64,000 nt of DNA from Maylandia zebra (taxonomy: Eukaryota; Chordata; Actinopteri; Cichliformes; Cichlidae), in the NCBI RefSeq assembly GCF_041146795.1, contig NC_135172.1:13010137-13074136 (forward strand). The letters are read 5' to 3'. Below the pieces are notes generated by a model. That model did not search any database. It worked only from the letters and a program-made list of their open reading frames with translations, and was not told the DNA's origin. The position numbers were made by a program, and so were the translations under genes. Positions 42,773-53,931 of the stretch are shown piece by piece. How positions within the stretch are numbered: position 1 is the first letter of the stretch; every line of letters begins with the position of its first letter.

Positions 42773-43112
42773 TGTTTGAACGACAAAGATTTTGAGCCAT
42801 GATGTCATTTCCTGTATTTCAGAGTAAAGACTGAAGTGACGAATGGAAACATGTTTACAGTCATGGAATAAACACTGATGGGTCATCTGTAGGAAGTACT
42901 ATTGCTGACCTGACAGACTCGACCTTGTTTACAAAGAAAGAAAGGAACTGATGACATGTGTCAGCAGAGGCTTTCAGGGTTGTTTAGAGTAGAGCTGATA
43001 GTCTTAAAGAACACGGCGATTATGACAATTTAACACAATGATCTGAGAAAAATGTCTGTTTCTCTCATTTTCACCGTATTCTGATCAAATTTCCAACATT
43101 CTTTTAACATGA
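42773..43112. other. Downstream of the zinc-finger gene, no feature recognised
   Basis: Past the two AATAAA signals; no coding signal seen. Confidence 0.35.
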
Positions 43113-43390
43113 CCGGTACCGGTCCGTGAGTCGTTTGGTACCGGGCCGCGAGAGTTGAGGCTCAGGTGTGAAATGTATGGTTTTCAGGGTTTTTATCGGT
43201 TTTCAGTGTTATTTTGTTAGTGTTTTTATCGTTAACTCGGTTTTCCTGGGTCTTTTCACGTGTGTTATGAATAAATCTTCTTTTTTTCGGTATCGGTACT
43301 AGTTTTATTTTGTTGAATTTATCCGCAACACCTTAAAGGCCGGTCCGTGAAAATATTGTTCCGTGGCGCAAAAAAGGTTGGGGACCGCTG
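43113..43390. mobile_element. hAT MITE fragment
   Basis: The right end GGTTGGGGACCGCTG is the reverse complement of the CAGCGGTCCCCAACC terminus of a common vertebrate hAT group. The left part carries ACCGGTCCGTGAG and GTACCGGGCCGCGAG. The left terminus is missing, so it is incomplete. Confidence 0.55.
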
Positions 43391-43728
43391 CTGTAAAGTA
43401 TAAAAAAAAACTCCTCCCCCTGCTACGCCTCAGTAATCTAATGTATTCATCAATTGTTCTCTTAATTATTCAAAGTTGGTTCAACTTATCATGTTCTGGG
43501 TTCTATCCTTTATGTATTTAATCTTCAATTTTATTTATTTGTGTAAGCGATATTTTTGACAACCTTTAACACACTTAAAGAGCCGCTTTCACCGTCTTCC
43601 CTCCAGCTGTTTCCTGTTGCTCGCTCTCTTCTTCTCTTATCTGATCATCTCGAGCACGTCTTGTACAACACTGTTACTTTTGCAGGCACACATTCGGTTA
43701 CAAGCTCAACCACATTTTGCCCTATATA

Positions 43729-45333
43729 CAGTGGGGCAAAAAAGTATTTAGTCAGCCACCGATTGTGCAAGTTCCCCCACCTAAAATGATGACAGAGGTC
43801 AGTAATTTGCACCAGAGGTACACTTCAACTGTGAGAGACAGAATGTGAAAAAAAAATCCATGAATCCACATGGTAGGATTTGTAAAGAATTTATTCGTAA
43901 ATCAGGGTGGAAAATAAGTATTTGGTCACCTCAAACATGGAAAATCTCTGGCTCTCACAGACCTGTAACGTCTTCTGTAAGAAGCTTTTCTGTCCCCCAC
44001 TCGTTACCTGTATGAATGGCACCTGTTTGAACTCATCATCTGTATAAAAGACACCTGTCCACAGCCTCAAACAGTCAGACTCCAAACTCCGCCATGGCCA
44101 AGACCAAAGAGCTTTCGAAGGACACCAGGAAAAGTATTGTAGACCTGCACCAGACTGGGAAGAGTGAATCTACAATAGGCAAGCAGCTTGGTGTGAAAAA
44201 ATCAACTGTGGGAGCAATCATCAGAAAATGGAAGACATACAAGACCACTGATAATCTCCCTCGATCTGGGGCTCCACGCAAGATCTCATCCCGTGGGGTC
44301 AAAATGATCATGAGAACGGTGAGCAAAGATCCCAGAACCACACGGGGGGACCTGGTGAATGACCTGCAGAGAGCTGGGACCAAAGTAACAAAGGTCACCA
44401 TCAGTAACACACTACAACGGCAGGGAATCAAATCCCGCAGTGCCAGACGTGTTCCGCTGCTGAAGCCAGTGCATGTCCAGGCCCGTCTGAAGTTTGCCAG
44501 AGAGCACATGGATGATACAGCAGAGGATTGGGAGAATGTCATGTGGTCAGATGAAACCAAAGTAGAACTTTTTGGTATAAACTCCACTCGTCGTGTTTGG
44601 AGGAAGAAGAATACTGAGTTGCATCCCAAGAACACCATACCTACTGTGAAGCATGGGGGTGGAAACATCATGCTATGGGGCTGTTTTTCTGCCAAGGGGA
44701 CAGGACGACTGATCCGTGTTAAGGACAGAATGAATGGGGCCATGTATCGTGAGATTTTGAGCCAAAACCTCCTTCCATCAGTGAGAACTTTGAAGATGAA
44801 ACGAGGCTGGGTCTTCCAACATGACAATGATCCAAAACACACCGCCCGGGCAACAAAGGAGTGGCTCCGTAAGAAGCATTTGAAAGTCCTGGAGTGGCCT
44901 AGCCAGTCTCCAGACCTCAACCCCATAGAAAATCTGTGGCGGGAGTTGAAAGTCCGTGTTGCTCGGCGACAGCCCCAAAACATCACTGCTCTCGAGAAGA
45001 TCTGCATGGAGGAATGGGCCAAAATACAAGCTACTGTGTGTGCAAACCTGGTAAAGACCTATAGTAAACGTTTGACCTCTGTTATTGTCAACAAAGGTTA
45101 TGTTACAAAGTATTGAGTTGTATTTTTGTTATTGACCAAATACTTATTTTCCACCCTGATTTACGAATAAATTCTTTACAAATCCTACCATGTGGATTCA
45201 TGGATTTTTTTTTTCACATTCTGTCTCTCACAGTTGAAGTGTACCTCTGGTGCAAATTACTGACCTCTGTCATCATTTTAGGTGGGGGAACTTGCACAAT
45301 CGGTGGCTGACTAAATACTTTTTTGCCCCACTG
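43729..45333 (+). mobile_element. Tc1-like DNA transposon, complete
   Basis: The 1605-bp element is bounded by TA duplications (43727-43728 and 45334-45335). Its inverted repeats are about 200 bp (43729-43927 and 45133-45333), begin CAGTGGGGCAAAAAAGTATT and look almost perfectly matched. It encodes one uninterrupted transposase. Intact termini and frame suggest a recent, possibly still mobile copy. Confidence 0.93.
44094..45116 (+). CDS. Tc1-family DD34E transposase
   Basis: The 340-residue protein matches the usual length. The N-terminus holds the paired helix-turn-helix DNA-binding region ([20 protein letters not shown], then [20 protein letters not shown], which includes a GRPR-like segment). 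The catalytic triad is visible: Asp153 (MWSDETK), Asp244 ([10 protein letters not shown]) and Glu279 ([11 protein letters not shown]), with 34 residues between the last two. The enzyme binds the terminal repeats, excises the element and joins it at TA. No stop or frameshift is seen. A 315-codon frame on the opposite strand is only its shadow. Confidence 0.95.
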   Translation: MAKTKELSKDTRKSIVDLHQTGKSESTIGKQLGVKKSTVGAIIRKWKTYKTTDNLPRSGAPRKISSRGVKMIMRTVSKDPRTTRGDLVNDLQRAGTKVTKVTISNTLQRQGIKSRSARRVPLLKPVHVQARLKFAREHMDDTAEDWENVMWSDETKVELFGINSTRRVWRKKNTELHPKNTIPTVKHGGGNIMLWGCFSAKGTGRLIRVKDRMNGAMYREILSQNLLPSVRTLKMKRGWVFQHDNDPKHTARATKEWLRKKHLKVLEWPSQSPDLNPIENLWRELKVRVARRQPQNITALEKICMEEWAKIQATVCANLVKTYSKRLTSVIVNKGYVTKY

Positions 45334-45844
45334 TAGGTGTCTCACTCTCCATATGTTTCCTGTCGACTTATTCATGGCATGAATATCTTTAACACCTTCT
45401 GCATCACTACTTGCTAAGCAAAGACAAAGCAAAATGTTTCACCTCTACCCTAGAAATAAATCTACGTAATATCTGTGACCATAAGCGTGCATGCATTGAC
45501 CTTTTACTGCACTCTAAGTCACCTTTCACAACAGATCATCTCTTCATGAGCACTTTTTCAGTATGTGTAAGAAAGTGTGCATTATAACCGCTTATTCTAC
45601 TAAAAGATCAAAGAGAAAACAAACATTTTCAACGTCACTTCCTCTGCCTCCGATATCGGTCATCCTACCTTTTCGACAGATTTAAAAGCCTCTAAGCCCA
45701 GGTTTGCCCACCTTGCTGTTCAATTGACCGTTCTCTGTCCAGGACAGACCGTTCTCTGTCCAGGACAGCGGCCCGATTTCTAAGTCTTATGTTAATTTAT
45801 AAGCGCTTCCCGCAGCTTAACAGGAAGCTCCACTTAACCGGCGT
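45334..45844. other. Spacer with a 21-bp tandem duplication
   Basis: No gene recognised. ACCGTTCTCTGTCCAGGACA plus one base occurs twice in tandem at about 45728-45769. Confidence 0.5.
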
Positions 45845-45981
45845 CTAAGTATCCCACTTTTTTTTTAAACAATGTCTTTTTTATTAAGAGGTTTCCTTTT
45901 GTACACATAAACATCAACATATATATTATACATATAGACAGAAAGAAAAGAGAAGGATTACAGATGATCTGTACATTAAGG

Positions 45982-47293
45982 GGTTTTTTTTTTTTTTTTG
46001 TGTCCCGTTTGGATCTATAGCCATCAGAATTGTTGTCTTAAGGCCAAGAAAGATGCCAAGCGGATTTATTTTACCAAGTGGATCATCATGGCCTTGCGAT
46101 ATTGGTCCATTTGATTGACCTTTATTATAATTATGAATTAATTGTATTTACAGTTGCTACAAACGGGACAGACATGACTGGGGGATAGGACAGGGAGAAA
46201 GAATGAAAGAAAGAGAGGGAGAGAAAGAAAACCAAAGGGGAGAAGAGACGGTGAGAAGGGGGGGAAGAAAGAAAAAAAACAAACAAAAAAAAACAAAAAA
46301 ACACCTGGGTCACCTGTATGGAGAAAAAAAACAGAAGAGAAAGCAAACAACAAAGAGCAACATAATAAAAAAAACGGCACCATCACAATAAACTAGCTAG
46401 CAGTAGATACTAAATAATAAACGATATTGTGCAGCACGCAAGATAGACAGCGCAAAATGTGCTTTGAGGCAGCAGCCAAGAAAGCTGTAGTCCGCGTCTG
46501 TGAATATCCGTGTGTACACCTGTGTGCATACCTGTGTGGATCAGCATGCTTGCATTCCAAAGGTTTCTCCATGTAATGATCTGCTAGAGGGTGTGGGGGG
46601 GGCCACAGCCCCGTCCACCAGGGCATGAAGCAGGTATGGAGGAGATCAAAACTCCAGACATCCAGAGGCCCCCAGAACACAACAGACCAAGGAAGACCAA
46701 CAGAGGGGCAGCCGCGCCACTGTCCCAGTAAGAGCTGAGGAGAGTCCCAGATGAGGGCTCACTCAGCAGCCACGGAGCAGAAGCCAGGGGGAGTTGCAGT
46801 GACGCGCCCGTGAGCTCCGCCGGCAGCCAGCTGTGCCTGAGTGACCGAGCCCCAGGCCGAGAGGCCGGGGGCACCCCACCTCCGAAGTGGCCCGAGCGAG
46901 CCCCAGGCTCCAGGCCCCGATAAGCGGCCGCCAAGGAGTGAGCCGGTGTGTACCCGGACGCCCACCCCCAGACACAAAGAACCACCAACGCACCGACACC
47001 TGAGGGAGTCCGCCACTGGCAGGGGAAGTGGTGGTGGGTGGAGATAGGCCTCCAAACCTTGGAGGGCCTGAGATGTCCCCAGAGAGGTGGCGTCTGATAC
47101 CCAACCTGACATATAGACACAAACATCCATTCCCACCCTCATGCTCTCATATGCACTTACTCCACACTCAACCAACGTGGAGACAGACATAAAGAGACGC
47201 TGTACACACGATCACACTCCCCAAGCGTACTCTACGAACCGGGTCTAGGTACCCTTGCCCCTGGAGGGGGGAACTGCACCCAGACCCAGGTGG
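45982..47293 (-). mobile_element. GC-rich retroposon nested in the L1 3' UTR
   Basis: Perfect 14-bp duplications TCTGTACATTAAGG (45968-45981 and 47294-47307) flank a minus-strand insert. It ends in a poly-A tail (plus-strand T-run, about 45984-45999), with an AATAAA-type signal shortly before. The 5' two-thirds (46560-47290) is markedly GC-rich against its surroundings. Three overlapping minus-strand frames (up to 180 codons) lie there but show no known domain. It may be the 3' part of another LINE; I cannot name it. Confidence 0.7.
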
Positions 47294-47552
47294 TCTGTAC
47301 ATTAAGGTTAAGTAGTACATTTAAGCTGTGAAATGAGTCCAAAAATGTATCTTCGGCTGTGAAATAAAAGAAAAAAAAAGAAAAAGAAAAAAGGGAAAGA
47401 AAGAGAAAAAAAAAGAATATAAACAAATGTATAATATATCCCAAAGTAACATAATCCCTGCAAAACAATCCCATTCATTCCCACCCAGGTCACTGCCTGC
47501 ACCCGCACACTGTATTTCCACACCTGACTTAAGAGAGTTCGCTGAAAAATTC

Positions 47553-50150
47553 TTATAGATTTTGAAAAGCATCAAGGAAGGGTCCCCACATGTCTTGAAA
47601 TTTCCCAGTGGAGTTCTGAAGTGAGTGTCTTATCTTTTCCAGTTTTAGACAGGCCATGAGGTCATATAACCACTGTTTGTGAGTGGGAGGGGCAGCGTCC
47701 CGCCACCTCAGTAGGATTGCCCTTCTGGCCAACAGGGAACAGAATGATAATGCCTGTTTTTTAGAGGCCGGTAGAAGCACCTCATTCCCACTGATGCCAA
47801 ACAGAGCAAGAAGGGGGCCGGGGGCCAGCGTCACACTGAGAATTCTGGACAGGGTACGAAAAACCTCTGACCAGAACTGAGTGAGATTGGGACAAGACCA
47901 GTACATGTGGACCAGTGAGGCTTCAGCAGTTTTGCATCTGTCACAGTATGGAGTGATTTCAGGGTAGATACGGGATAATCTGGATTTTGAGAAATGGGCT
48001 CTATGCACCACTTTGAACTGGATTAAACAATGGCGGGCACATAGTGATGTAGTGTTGACATGTTTGAGTATAGAGGCCCATGTTTCATCAGAGGTTGTCA
48101 TGTTTAAGTCTTCTTCCCACAGTGTCTTGAGCTTGGATGAAGAGGTATGTGTCAAATTTAACATTTTATTGTAAAGCAAGGAAATCAGCCCTCTATTGGT
48201 TGGATTGAGTTGTAGAATAGTTTCTAGTAGTGTAGGCTCTGGTGGAGGGCTTGAGCCTGAAATCTGGGAACAAATAAAGTGCCTGACTTGCAAGTATCTG
48301 AAAAAGTGTGATGGTGGAAGAATATATTTATTAGCAAGTTGTTCAAATGATGCTAGTTTGTTGGCTATGAATAGGTCCTTAAAGCAAGTTATTCCACTTC
48401 TGTGCCACTCCGCAAACCCACCGTCCTGGGTAGAAGGTTTAAAGAAATGGTTAGATGCAATGGGGCTGAGGAGGGAGAAGTCACAAAGTTTAAAATATTT
48501 CCTAAACTGGCCCCATATTTTTAATGAGTGCACCACTACAGGGTTGGGAATGAAGTTGAATGAAGAGGATGGGAGTGGAGAACAAAGTGCAGCTAGTAAG
48601 GATATACTGTTGTCACTATGCAATTCCATAGTGACCCAGTCAGGACAACCACTCCGATTATGGTAAAAATACCAAAACACCAAACATCGTATGTTAGCAG
48701 CCCAATAATAAAAACGAAAGTTGGGAAGTGCAAACCCACCCTCAATTTTAGATTTTTGAAGATGCATCTTATTGAGCCTTGGGCGTTTACCCTGCCATAG
48801 ATAAGATGAGATGACAGAGTCCAGCTTATTGAAAAAAGTGTTGGGAATGAAAATGGGTATGGCCTGGAAAAGGTATAGAAATTTGGGTAGAATGGTCATT
48901 TTAATTGAATTGATACGTCCTACCAGAGACATAGAGAGTGGTGTCCAGTGGGTAAGGGACCGCTTCACTTGGTTCAGCAATGCACTCACATTTTCTGTGA
49001 AAAGGTTTTTATGTTTTTTTGTCACTGTGATTCCCAAATATGTAATTTTTGTCCTTTCAACTCTGAAGGGCAAGCAGGTGAAGTCTAACATACTGGCTTT
49101 GCTACTTAGCGGGAAGAGCTCACTTTTATTAAGGTTCAGTTTATACCCTGAAATCTGACCAAATTGACTAAGCAGATTCAATGCAGATGGTAGTGAGGCT
49201 AAGGGCTTAGAAATAAAGAGCAGGAGATCATCTGCATAGAGCGAGACCTTATGTTCTGTATTGTTTCTCCAAATGCCGTGTACCTCTTTGCAACTGCGGA
49301 ACGCAATGGCAAGGGGTTCTATGGCCAGATCAAAAAGCAGGGGGCTGAGAGGACATCCCTGGCGTGTGCCTCTGTGAAGTTTGAAGGGTTTTGACAATTG
49401 GAGGTTAGTTCGTATTGTAGCAGATGGTTGAGAATAGAGTAATTTGATCCATGAAGTAAATTTCGCTCCAAAGCCAAATCTATCAAGGACTGCAAAGAGA
49501 TAATCAAACTCAACTCGATCAAAGGCCTTTTCAGCGTCAAGCGAGACCACACATTCATCAGAGTCTGTAGAGCTGGAGTAGACTATGTTAAATAGCCTCC
49601 TTATGTTAAAATATGAATGACGACCTTTAATGAAGCCTGTCTGGTCTTTCGAAATAATTTTTGGAAGAACTATTTCTAGTCTACGGGCAAGTATCTTGGC
49701 TAATATTTTAGCGTCTGTGTTCAGTAGAGAAATGGGTCTATAGGAGGCACATTCCAACGGATCTTTTCCTTTCTTTTTAATAAGTGTAATACAGGCTTCA
49801 TAGAATGATCGAGGAAGAGATCCTTGTTCCTTGCAGTCCGTGAGGGTTGCACTAAGCTGCGTGGACAGTAATGAAGAGAAGTGTTTGAAAAATTCTGACG
49901 GAAAGCCATCCGGACCTGGACACTTACCAGAATGCATCGAAGCTATAGCCAAGGAAACTTCTAACTGGGAGATGGGTTCATCCAGCCTTGTTTTAAGTTC
50001 TGTTGGAATTTCAGGAATGTTAAGTTTAGCTAAAAACTCATTAATTGCATTACAGTCAGTTTGGGACTCTGAGGTGTAAAGCTGTGAGTAAAAATCCCTG
50101 AACACTTCATTGATTTTTTCTTGATCTGTGACTATGTTGCCATCTTGTGC
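47553..50150 (-). CDS. L1 ORF2 segment: reverse transcriptase and C-terminus
   Basis: An open frame of about 865 codons on the minus strand. It has the L1 reverse transcriptase motifs CASYRPISLLNTDAKILAKI, KDQTGFIKGRHS, LDAEKAFDRVEFDYLFAVL, GTRQGCPLSPLLFDLAIEPL and the catalytic SLYADDLLLF, then LNLNKSELFPLS, and near the end the Cys-His cluster CDRCKTAEASLVHMYWSC. The upstream edge near 50150 is where a plus-strand Rex1 tail inserted; the matching endonuclease piece resumes at 50815. The lack of stops suggests the insertions are recent. Confidence 0.9.
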   Translation of the reverse strand, partial: AQDGNIVTDQEKINEVFRDFYSQLYTSESQTDCNAINEFLAKLNIPEIPTELKTRLDEPISQLEVSLAIASMHSGKCPGPDGFPSEFFKHFSSLLSTQLSATLTDCKEQGSLPRSFYEACITLIKKKGKDPLECASYRPISLLNTDAKILAKILARRLEIVLPKIISKDQTGFIKGRHSYFNIRRLFNIVYSSSTDSDECVVSLDAEKAFDRVEFDYLFAVLDRFGFGAKFTSWIKLLYSQPSATIRTNLQLSKPFKLHRGTRQGCPLSPLLFDLAIEPLAIAFRSCKEVHGIWRNNTEHKVSLYADDLLLFISKPLASLPSALNLLSQFGQISGYKLNLNKSELFPLSSKASMLDFTCLPFRVERTKITYLGITVTKKHKNLFTENVSALLNQVKRSLTHWTPLSMSLVGRINSIKMTILPKFLYLFQAIPIFIPNTFFNKLDSVISSYLWQGKRPRLNKMHLQKSKIEGGFALPNFRFYYWAANIRCLVFWYFYHNRSGCPDWVTMELHSDNSISLLAALCSPLPSSSFNFIPNPVVVHSLKIWGQFRKYFKLCDFSLLSPIASNHFFKPSTQDGGFAEWHRSGITCFKDLFIANKLASFEQLANKYILPPSHFFRYLQVRHFICSQISGSSPPPEPTLLETILQLNPTNRGLISLLYNKMLNLTHTSSSKLKTLWEEDLNMTTSDETWASILKHVNTTSLCARHCLIQFKVVHRAHFSKSRLSRIYPEITPYCDRCKTAEASLVHMYWSCPNLTQFWSEVFRTLSRILSVTLAPGPLLALFGISGNEVLLPASKKQALSFCSLLARRAILLRWRDAAPPTHKQWLYDLMACLKLEKIRHSLQNSTGKFQDMWGPFLDAFQNL

Positions 50151-50814
50151 TCAAGAACTTCTACTCCTGCACCATCGAGAGCGTCCTGACGTCAAACATC
50201 TGCACCTGGTTTGGGAACAGCACCAAGCAGGACAGACGAGATCTGCAAAGGGTGGTGCGCTCGGCAGAACGCATCATTCAATCAGAGCTCCCTGACCTGC
50301 TGTCCATCTACACCAAGCGGTGCAAGTCCAAAGCTAGGAAGATTATGATGGACCTCTCCCATCCCAACAATGGACTCTTCTCACTGTTGAGGTCTGGGAA
50401 GCGCTTCCGCTCCCTTAAGGCCAAAACAGAGAGAATGAGGAGGAGCTTCTTCCCCCAGGCTATTCGGGCCCTGAACCAGGTGTAGGACTGGACTCTCCCA
50501 AACACGTCACTATAAGACTGGACTCTCACACACGTCACCACACGCACCACCACACATTTCCTATAATCCTATAATTCCTATAATTTACAATCCTTATCTT
50601 TATAATCTCTTCTGCTATTTGCACATTCTTTACTGTAAATTCCTAAGTTAATTTGTAAATTTTTGTAGTAAATTGTAAATATTGTAAAACTTTTCTTCTG
50701 TCATTTAATGGTCGGGCATTGTACAGCTACAAGCATTTCACCCCCATGTCATACTGTGTATGGTTGTGTGTGTGTGACAAATAAAATTTGAATTTGAATT
50801 TGAATTTGAATTTG
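50150..50814 (+). mobile_element. Rex1-type LINE tail, plus strand, nested in L1
   Basis: An open reading (50147-50485) encodes the very end of a Rex1-like protein (LKNFYSCTIESVLTSNICTW, SIYTKRCKSKARKIM, RMRRSFFPQAIRALNQV). It is followed by a 3' UTR and a tandem AATTTG tail ending at 50814. L1 sequence flanks both sides, with a short CAA(G) overlap at the junctions, so it inserted into L1 ORF2 in the opposite orientation. Confidence 0.85.
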
Positions 50815-51706
50815 TTGTCGAATTTTAAGAATACTTTGCCTTGCCCGAGAACCTTTTAGAAGGCTCGCCAGTAATTTATCAGGTTTGTCACCATGCATAT
50901 AAAATTTGGATTTGTCATGTAAGAGTAAACGTTCAGTCGAGTACGTTGTGAGTAGGTCAAGTCTTGTTTTAAGTTCTACACGCTTTTTAAATATTTCATG
51001 ACTCTGTTTGAGAGCATACTGTTCATCAGTCTCCTTAATCTGTTGCATTAACTTGTTCCTTTCATGGGTGGACTGTTTTTTAATTCTTGCCGAATAAGCA
51101 ATAATCTGGCCTCTGATATACGCCTTAAAGGCATCCCATACGACAAGGCTGGAAGTCTCTGGGGAAGAGTTGGTGGCAAAGTAAAAGCGTATCTCATCCT
51201 GGATAAACTTTACAAAATTTTCATCCGACAGGAGGGTCGAGTTGAAACGCCATTGTGCAGCTTTAACAGGAGGATGTGGAAGAGACAGAGACAAAGTAAG
51301 AGGGGCGTGATCTGAAATAACTATGCTATGGTAGGCACAGGAGTGGACCTGCTGCAGACAATTAGTGTCAATGATAAAGTAATCAATTCTTGAATATGTA
51401 TGGTGCACATGTGAAAAATAGGAGTAATCTCTTTTATGAGGATTTAGAGTACGCCAAACATCACACATTCCATATTCTGATAGAAAGGCATGAATGACAG
51501 ATGCAGATTTGCTTAAAACATTGCTCTTAGTGGATGAGCGATCCAGGGCTGGGTCTAACCAGCAGTTAAAATCACCCCCCAGAAAAAGAGAGTAGACATT
51601 TAAGTCGGGCAAAGAGGAGAATAGTTGTTTAAAGAAATTCTCGTCATCTGTATTAGGAGCATACACATTTACTAGAGCAACAAGACTGTTATACAGTTTC
51701 CCACTG
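50815..51706 (-). CDS. L1 ORF2 segment: endonuclease C-terminal half and linker
   Basis: The minus-strand frame continues the endonuclease: VYAPNTDDENF, FLGGDFNCWLDP, SRIDYFIIDTN and VISDHAPLTLSLSLP carry the conserved Asp/Asn and His residues, followed by the linker KLLASLLKGSRARQSILKIR. It lies between the two Rex1 insertions and belongs to the second L1. Confidence 0.85.
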
Positions 51707-51819
51707 ACAAGATAAGATAAGATAAGATAGAACTTTATTAATCCCTCGGGTGGGTTCCTCTGGGAAATTCGACTTCCAAAAAAAGCACAGCAACGACCGA
51801 AGTTACAGTTACAGAATTG

Positions 51820-51892
<73 letters not shown>

Positions 51893-53931
51893 AATACAGA
51901 GACAAATATAAATAAAATATACAAAGGGGATAAATAGAATAAATAGGAATAAAAAATAAAAATACAAGTGAATTGCACATTTCAAGTATTGAGTCTATTG
52001 CACTGTTGACTATTTACAAAAAGTATTGCACAAGGTATTGTACAGTGAGGTGAAGAGGCACTACAGCTTAGTTGTTCCCCCCTCCTTTGTCCTCCTGTTT
52101 CCCCTCCCTCTCCCCTCCAGAGAGGAGTTAAACAGTCTGATGGCGTGTGGGACAAAGGAGTTTTTAAGTCTGTTAGTTCTTGTCTTGGGGAGAAGCAACC
52201 TGTCACTGAACAGACTCTTCTGATTGTTTATGGCCGTGTGCAGAGGATGCCCAGCATTGTCCATAATGTCCAGCAGTTTCTTTAATGTCCTTTTCTCTGC
52301 CACTGTCACCAGAGTGTCCAGCTTCATGCCGACCACAGAGCTAGCCTTCCTGATCAGTTTCTCCAGCCTGGATGAGTCCCTCTTTGTTGTGCTGCTCCCC
52401 CAGCACACCACAGCATAGAAAAGTACTCCAGAAACCACCGACTGGTAAAACATCCTCAGGAGCTTCCTGCAGATGTTAAAAGACCTCAGCCTCCTGAGGA
52501 AGTACAGTCGGCTTTGGGCTTTTTTATACAGGTGCTCTGTGTTGCATGACCAGTCCAGTTTATTGTCCACCCACAGCCCGAGGTACTTGTACTTGTTGAC
52601 CACCTCCACCTCCTCCCCCTCTATCTGAACCGGCAGTGGACCTTCTCTGGACCTCCCGAAGTCCACAACCAGTTCCTTAGTCTTTGAGGTGTTGAGTTGC
52701 AGGTGGTTTGTGTGACTCCATGCGACAAAGTTCCTCACCAGACTTCTGTACTCCTCTTCCTGATCATCCCAGATACACCCCATGATGGCCGTGTCATCTG
52801 CAAACTTCTGAATATGGCATAATTCAGAGTTGTAGCAGAAGTCAGAGGTGTACAGGGTGAAGAGAAGAGGGGACAGCACAGTTCCCTGTGGTGCTCCTGT
52901 GCTGCTGACCACAGTGTCAGACGTGATGTCCTTCAGCCTGACGTACTGTGGTCTGTCGGTGAGGTAGTCGGAGATCCAAGCCACCAGGCAGGGGTCCACC
53001 TCCATCCTGTTCAGTTTTTCCTGAAGCATACAGGGCCGGATGGTATTAAAGGCACTGGAAAAGTCAAGAAACAGGATCCTGACCGTGCCTTTTCCCCCAT
53101 CCAGGTGTGAGTGGGCTCTGTGTAGGAGGTACAGGATGGCATCCTCCACTCCGACACCCGCCTTGTATGCAAACTGTAGTGGGTCCTGGGCATGTTGTAC
53201 CTGTGGTCGGAGGAGGTTGAGGAAGAGCCGCTCTAGAGTCTTCATAAGATGTGACGTCAGTGCCACCGGTCGGAAGTCATTCAGCTCATTGGGCCGGTTC
53301 TTTTTGGGGACCGGGACGATGCAGGATGTCTTCCATAGGGCGGGCACTCTCCCCAGTCGCAGACTGAGGTTGAAGACTCGTTGTAGCGGCTCCCCAAGTT
53401 CAGCAGCACACGCCTTAAGCATCCTAGGACACACCTTGTCTGGGCCTGCTGCCTTTCTGGGGCGAAGCTTCCTCAGTTGCCTCCTGACCTGATCCACTGT
53501 GACACTGGGAGGTGTTTGGGAGGAGGGGAGGGGGGGAGATGTCTTGCTGCTGAGAGAGGGATTGGAGGAGGGGGGTGTCATGGTGTCAGGAAGGGGGGGA
53601 AGCGAGGGAGGCAGGAGAGTGGGGAGAGGACTCTGTAGTGAAGGTGAGGGTGAGGGTGGGGGGGTTGTGGGCTGGTCAAACCTGTTGAAGAAGTTGTTGA
53701 GTTCGTTTGCCTTCTCCACAGTCCCCCCCACTGTGCTTTTCTTGGTGTTGTGGTCTGTGATGGTTTTCACACCATTCCAGACCTCCCTCATATTGTTCCT
53801 CTCCAACTTCTGCTCCACCTTCCTCCTGTAGGTGTCCTTTGCTTCCCTCAGGCAGCGTTTCACCTCCCGCTGTGCTGCTTTCATCTCCTCTTTCACTTTG
53901 CTCCTGAAAGCCTTCTTCTTCATGTTGAGGA
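51706..53931 (-). mobile_element. Rex1/Babar-type LINE nested in L1, same strand
   Basis: The 3' end has a GATAA tandem tail (plus 51713-51733), then a 3' UTR containing a CA/TA microsatellite (about 51825-51890), then about 620 codons ending near 52061. The protein has a basic helical start, a Pro/Ser-rich linker (TTPPPSPSPSLQSPLPTL) and reverse transcriptase motifs [33 protein letters not shown] and the catalytic KFADDTAIMG, then KTKELVVDFGRS and the C-terminal SFVPHAIRLFN. Its 5' end joins L1 endonuclease codons in frame. Confidence 0.85.
51840..51884. repeat. (CA)n microsatellite
   Basis: About 22 CA units preceded by a short TA run, inside the Rex1 3' UTR. Confidence 0.9.

Noticed and set aside
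44075-45022. 315-codon open frame on the minus strand
   Set aside because: It is the exact antisense of the Tc1 transposase and has no domain of its own.
46584-47190. Overlapping minus-strand frames of 119-180 codons as possible proteins
   Set aside because: They lie in a GC-rich retroposon where stop codons are rare in several frames at once; no domain is visible.
51840-51884. CA tract as a possible regulatory or CRISPR-like array
   Set aside because: A simple dinucleotide microsatellite within a LINE 3' UTR; there are no spacers.
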